Origin: an uncultured Altererythrobacter sp.
GTDB taxonomy: Bacteria; Pseudomonadota; Alphaproteobacteria; Sphingomonadales; Sphingomonadaceae
Reading direction: 5' to 3'
DNA: 5,348 nucleotides
Assembly (NCBI GenBank): GCA_946886175.1
Contig: CAMPIA010000106.1
Location: forward strand, 1-5,348
Below are positions 5,081 to 5,348 of this stretch, in pieces; positions within the stretch are counted from its first letter, which is position 1; each line of letters starts with the position of its first letter. Below the pieces are notes generated by a model that was given only the letters and a program-made list of their open reading frames with translations, did no database searches and was not told the origin of the DNA. A program made the position numbers and the translations under genes.

Positions 5081-5097
5081 CGAAGCCGAAGGCTTCG
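5081..5097. terminator. Hairpin after the small membrane protein gene
   Basis: CGAAGCC, loop GAA, GGCTTCG: a perfect 7-bp stem with a 3-base loop, 26 bases after the stop at 5054. No T-tract follows, so it is a weak terminator candidate only. Confidence 0.4.
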
Positions 5098-5138
5098 CAA
5101 GCGCGAACGCGCGCCCGAGCTTATGCGAGGAAAGCCAA

Positions 5139-5156
5139 GCGGCCCGGATGGGCCGC
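5139..5156 (-). terminator. Intrinsic-type terminator for the CpaF-family gene
   Basis: GCGGCCC, loop of 4, GGGCCGC: a perfect 7-bp G-C stem. On the minus strand it is followed by TTGGCTTTCC, a short T-rich tail. It lies 27 bases beyond the stop of the minus-strand gene ending at 5184 and is the best terminator candidate for it. Confidence 0.6.
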
Positions 5157-5173
5157 GCCCGGCGCTTGAGGGC

Positions 5174-5195
5174 GCCTGCCTCGTTAGAGGCAGGC
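5174..5195. repeat. 9-bp stem-loop with the CpaF-family stop codon in its loop
   Basis: GCCTGCCTC, loop GTTA, GAGGCAGGC: a perfect 9-bp stem. The TAA stop of the minus-strand gene (5184-5186) lies in the 4-base loop, and one arm encodes the last residues (EACL). It could act with the hairpin at 5139-5156 as a tandem terminator or 3'-end protector. Confidence 0.6.
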
Positions 5196-5348
5196 CTCTA
5201 GATAAGCCTGGTCGAAGCCGAACTGGCGAGCCTTCTCCAGCGTGTAGGGGCGCAGGCCCGAGCTGCGGAACTCGCCGAGAATCTTGCCGTCCTCGCTCTC
5301 GTCGAGATACTCGAACTTGAACAGCTCCTGGGTGACGATCACGTCGCC
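5184..5348 (-). CDS. cpaF: C-terminal tail of a CpaF/TadA-family ATPase, 5' truncated
   Basis: The last 54 codons of a minus-strand gene run off the window edge and end at TAA 5186-5184. They read GDVIVTQELFKFEYLDESED, then GKILGEFRSSGLRPYTLEKA and a tail ending FGFDQAYLEACL. The pattern 'V(V/I)T-Q-(E/D)-L-F-x-F … G-x-I-x-G-x-(F/Y)-R-(S/A)-(S/T)-G-(L/I)-R-P' is the C-terminal module of CpaF/TadA secretion ATPases, which power Flp/Tad pilus assembly at the cytoplasmic face of the inner membrane. The Walker motifs are outside the window, so the ATPase itself cannot be confirmed here. No other tad gene is visible on this side, consistent with this being the end of its operon. Family assignment rests only on this tail. 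Confidence 0.65.
   Translation of the reverse strand, partial: GDVIVTQELFKFEYLDESEDGKILGEFRSSGLRPYTLEKARQFGFDQAYLEACL

Noticed and set aside
5267..5291. GGAAC-N16-CGTC on the plus strand, near the EcfG consensus
   Set aside because: The -10 box differs (CGTC), it lies inside the CpaF-family coding region, and it points away from any visible start.
5123..5320. 65-residue plus-strand frame overlapping the CpaF-family tail
   Set aside because: It is antisense to a recognisable protein tail and runs through two hairpins. Composition is low-complexity Arg/Pro/Gly.

Overview
The window is GC-rich and densely coding. Its protein families suggest an alphaproteobacterium of the Sphingomonadales, most likely near Erythrobacteraceae or Sphingomonadaceae. 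Pointers are a type-2-like Dgt, an ABA4-like membrane protein, an entericidin with an EcfG-type promoter, a CpaF-family ATPase tail, a diheme cytochrome of the SO2930 type, and several starts without a Shine-Dalgarno. The genus assignment is inference; no rRNA or other phylogenetic marker is present.

Layout. (1) 1-449, plus: C-terminal part of a c-type cytochrome with one CxxCH haem site. (2) 450-790: non-coding, dominated by a long imperfect inverted repeat (495-649) whose arms are built from a 9-base-period GCAGAG/CTCTGC unit. (3) 791-1486, plus: aspartate/glutamate racemase-family protein with a TTG start; the first catalytic position is Ala. (4) 1568-4490, plus: a tight four-gene run of dNTP triphosphohydrolase (dgt), TIP30-like NAD(P)-binding reductase, ABA4-like integral membrane protein and DUF938 methyltransferase-like protein, with junctions of 8-base overlap, 10-base gap and 4-base ATGA overlap. 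It ends at a 12-bp perfect hairpin (4498-4527). (5) 4566-4697, minus: 43-residue entericidin-type lipoprotein behind an exact GGAAC-N16-CGTT box, the consensus of the alphaproteobacterial general-stress sigma factor EcfG. (6) 4824-5054, plus: small two-helix membrane protein, divergent from the entericidin and possibly leaderless. (7) 5055-5183: hairpin-rich spacer. (8) 5184-5348, minus: C-terminal tail of a CpaF/TadA-family ATPase.

How the genes relate. The four-gene block is probably one transcript combining nucleotide-pool housekeeping (dgt) with three poorly understood proteins: a reductase, a membrane protein related to plant ABA4 (xanthophyll/neoxanthin formation) and a SAM-fold protein. 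A role in isoprenoid or carotenoid chemistry is conceivable but unproven. The entericidin with its stress promoter is a separate unit. The genes here belong to known families and no wholly new system is visible. The most informative signals are the EcfG box, the 9-base-period inverted repeat, the racemase active-site substitution and the uncharacterised genes behind dgt.
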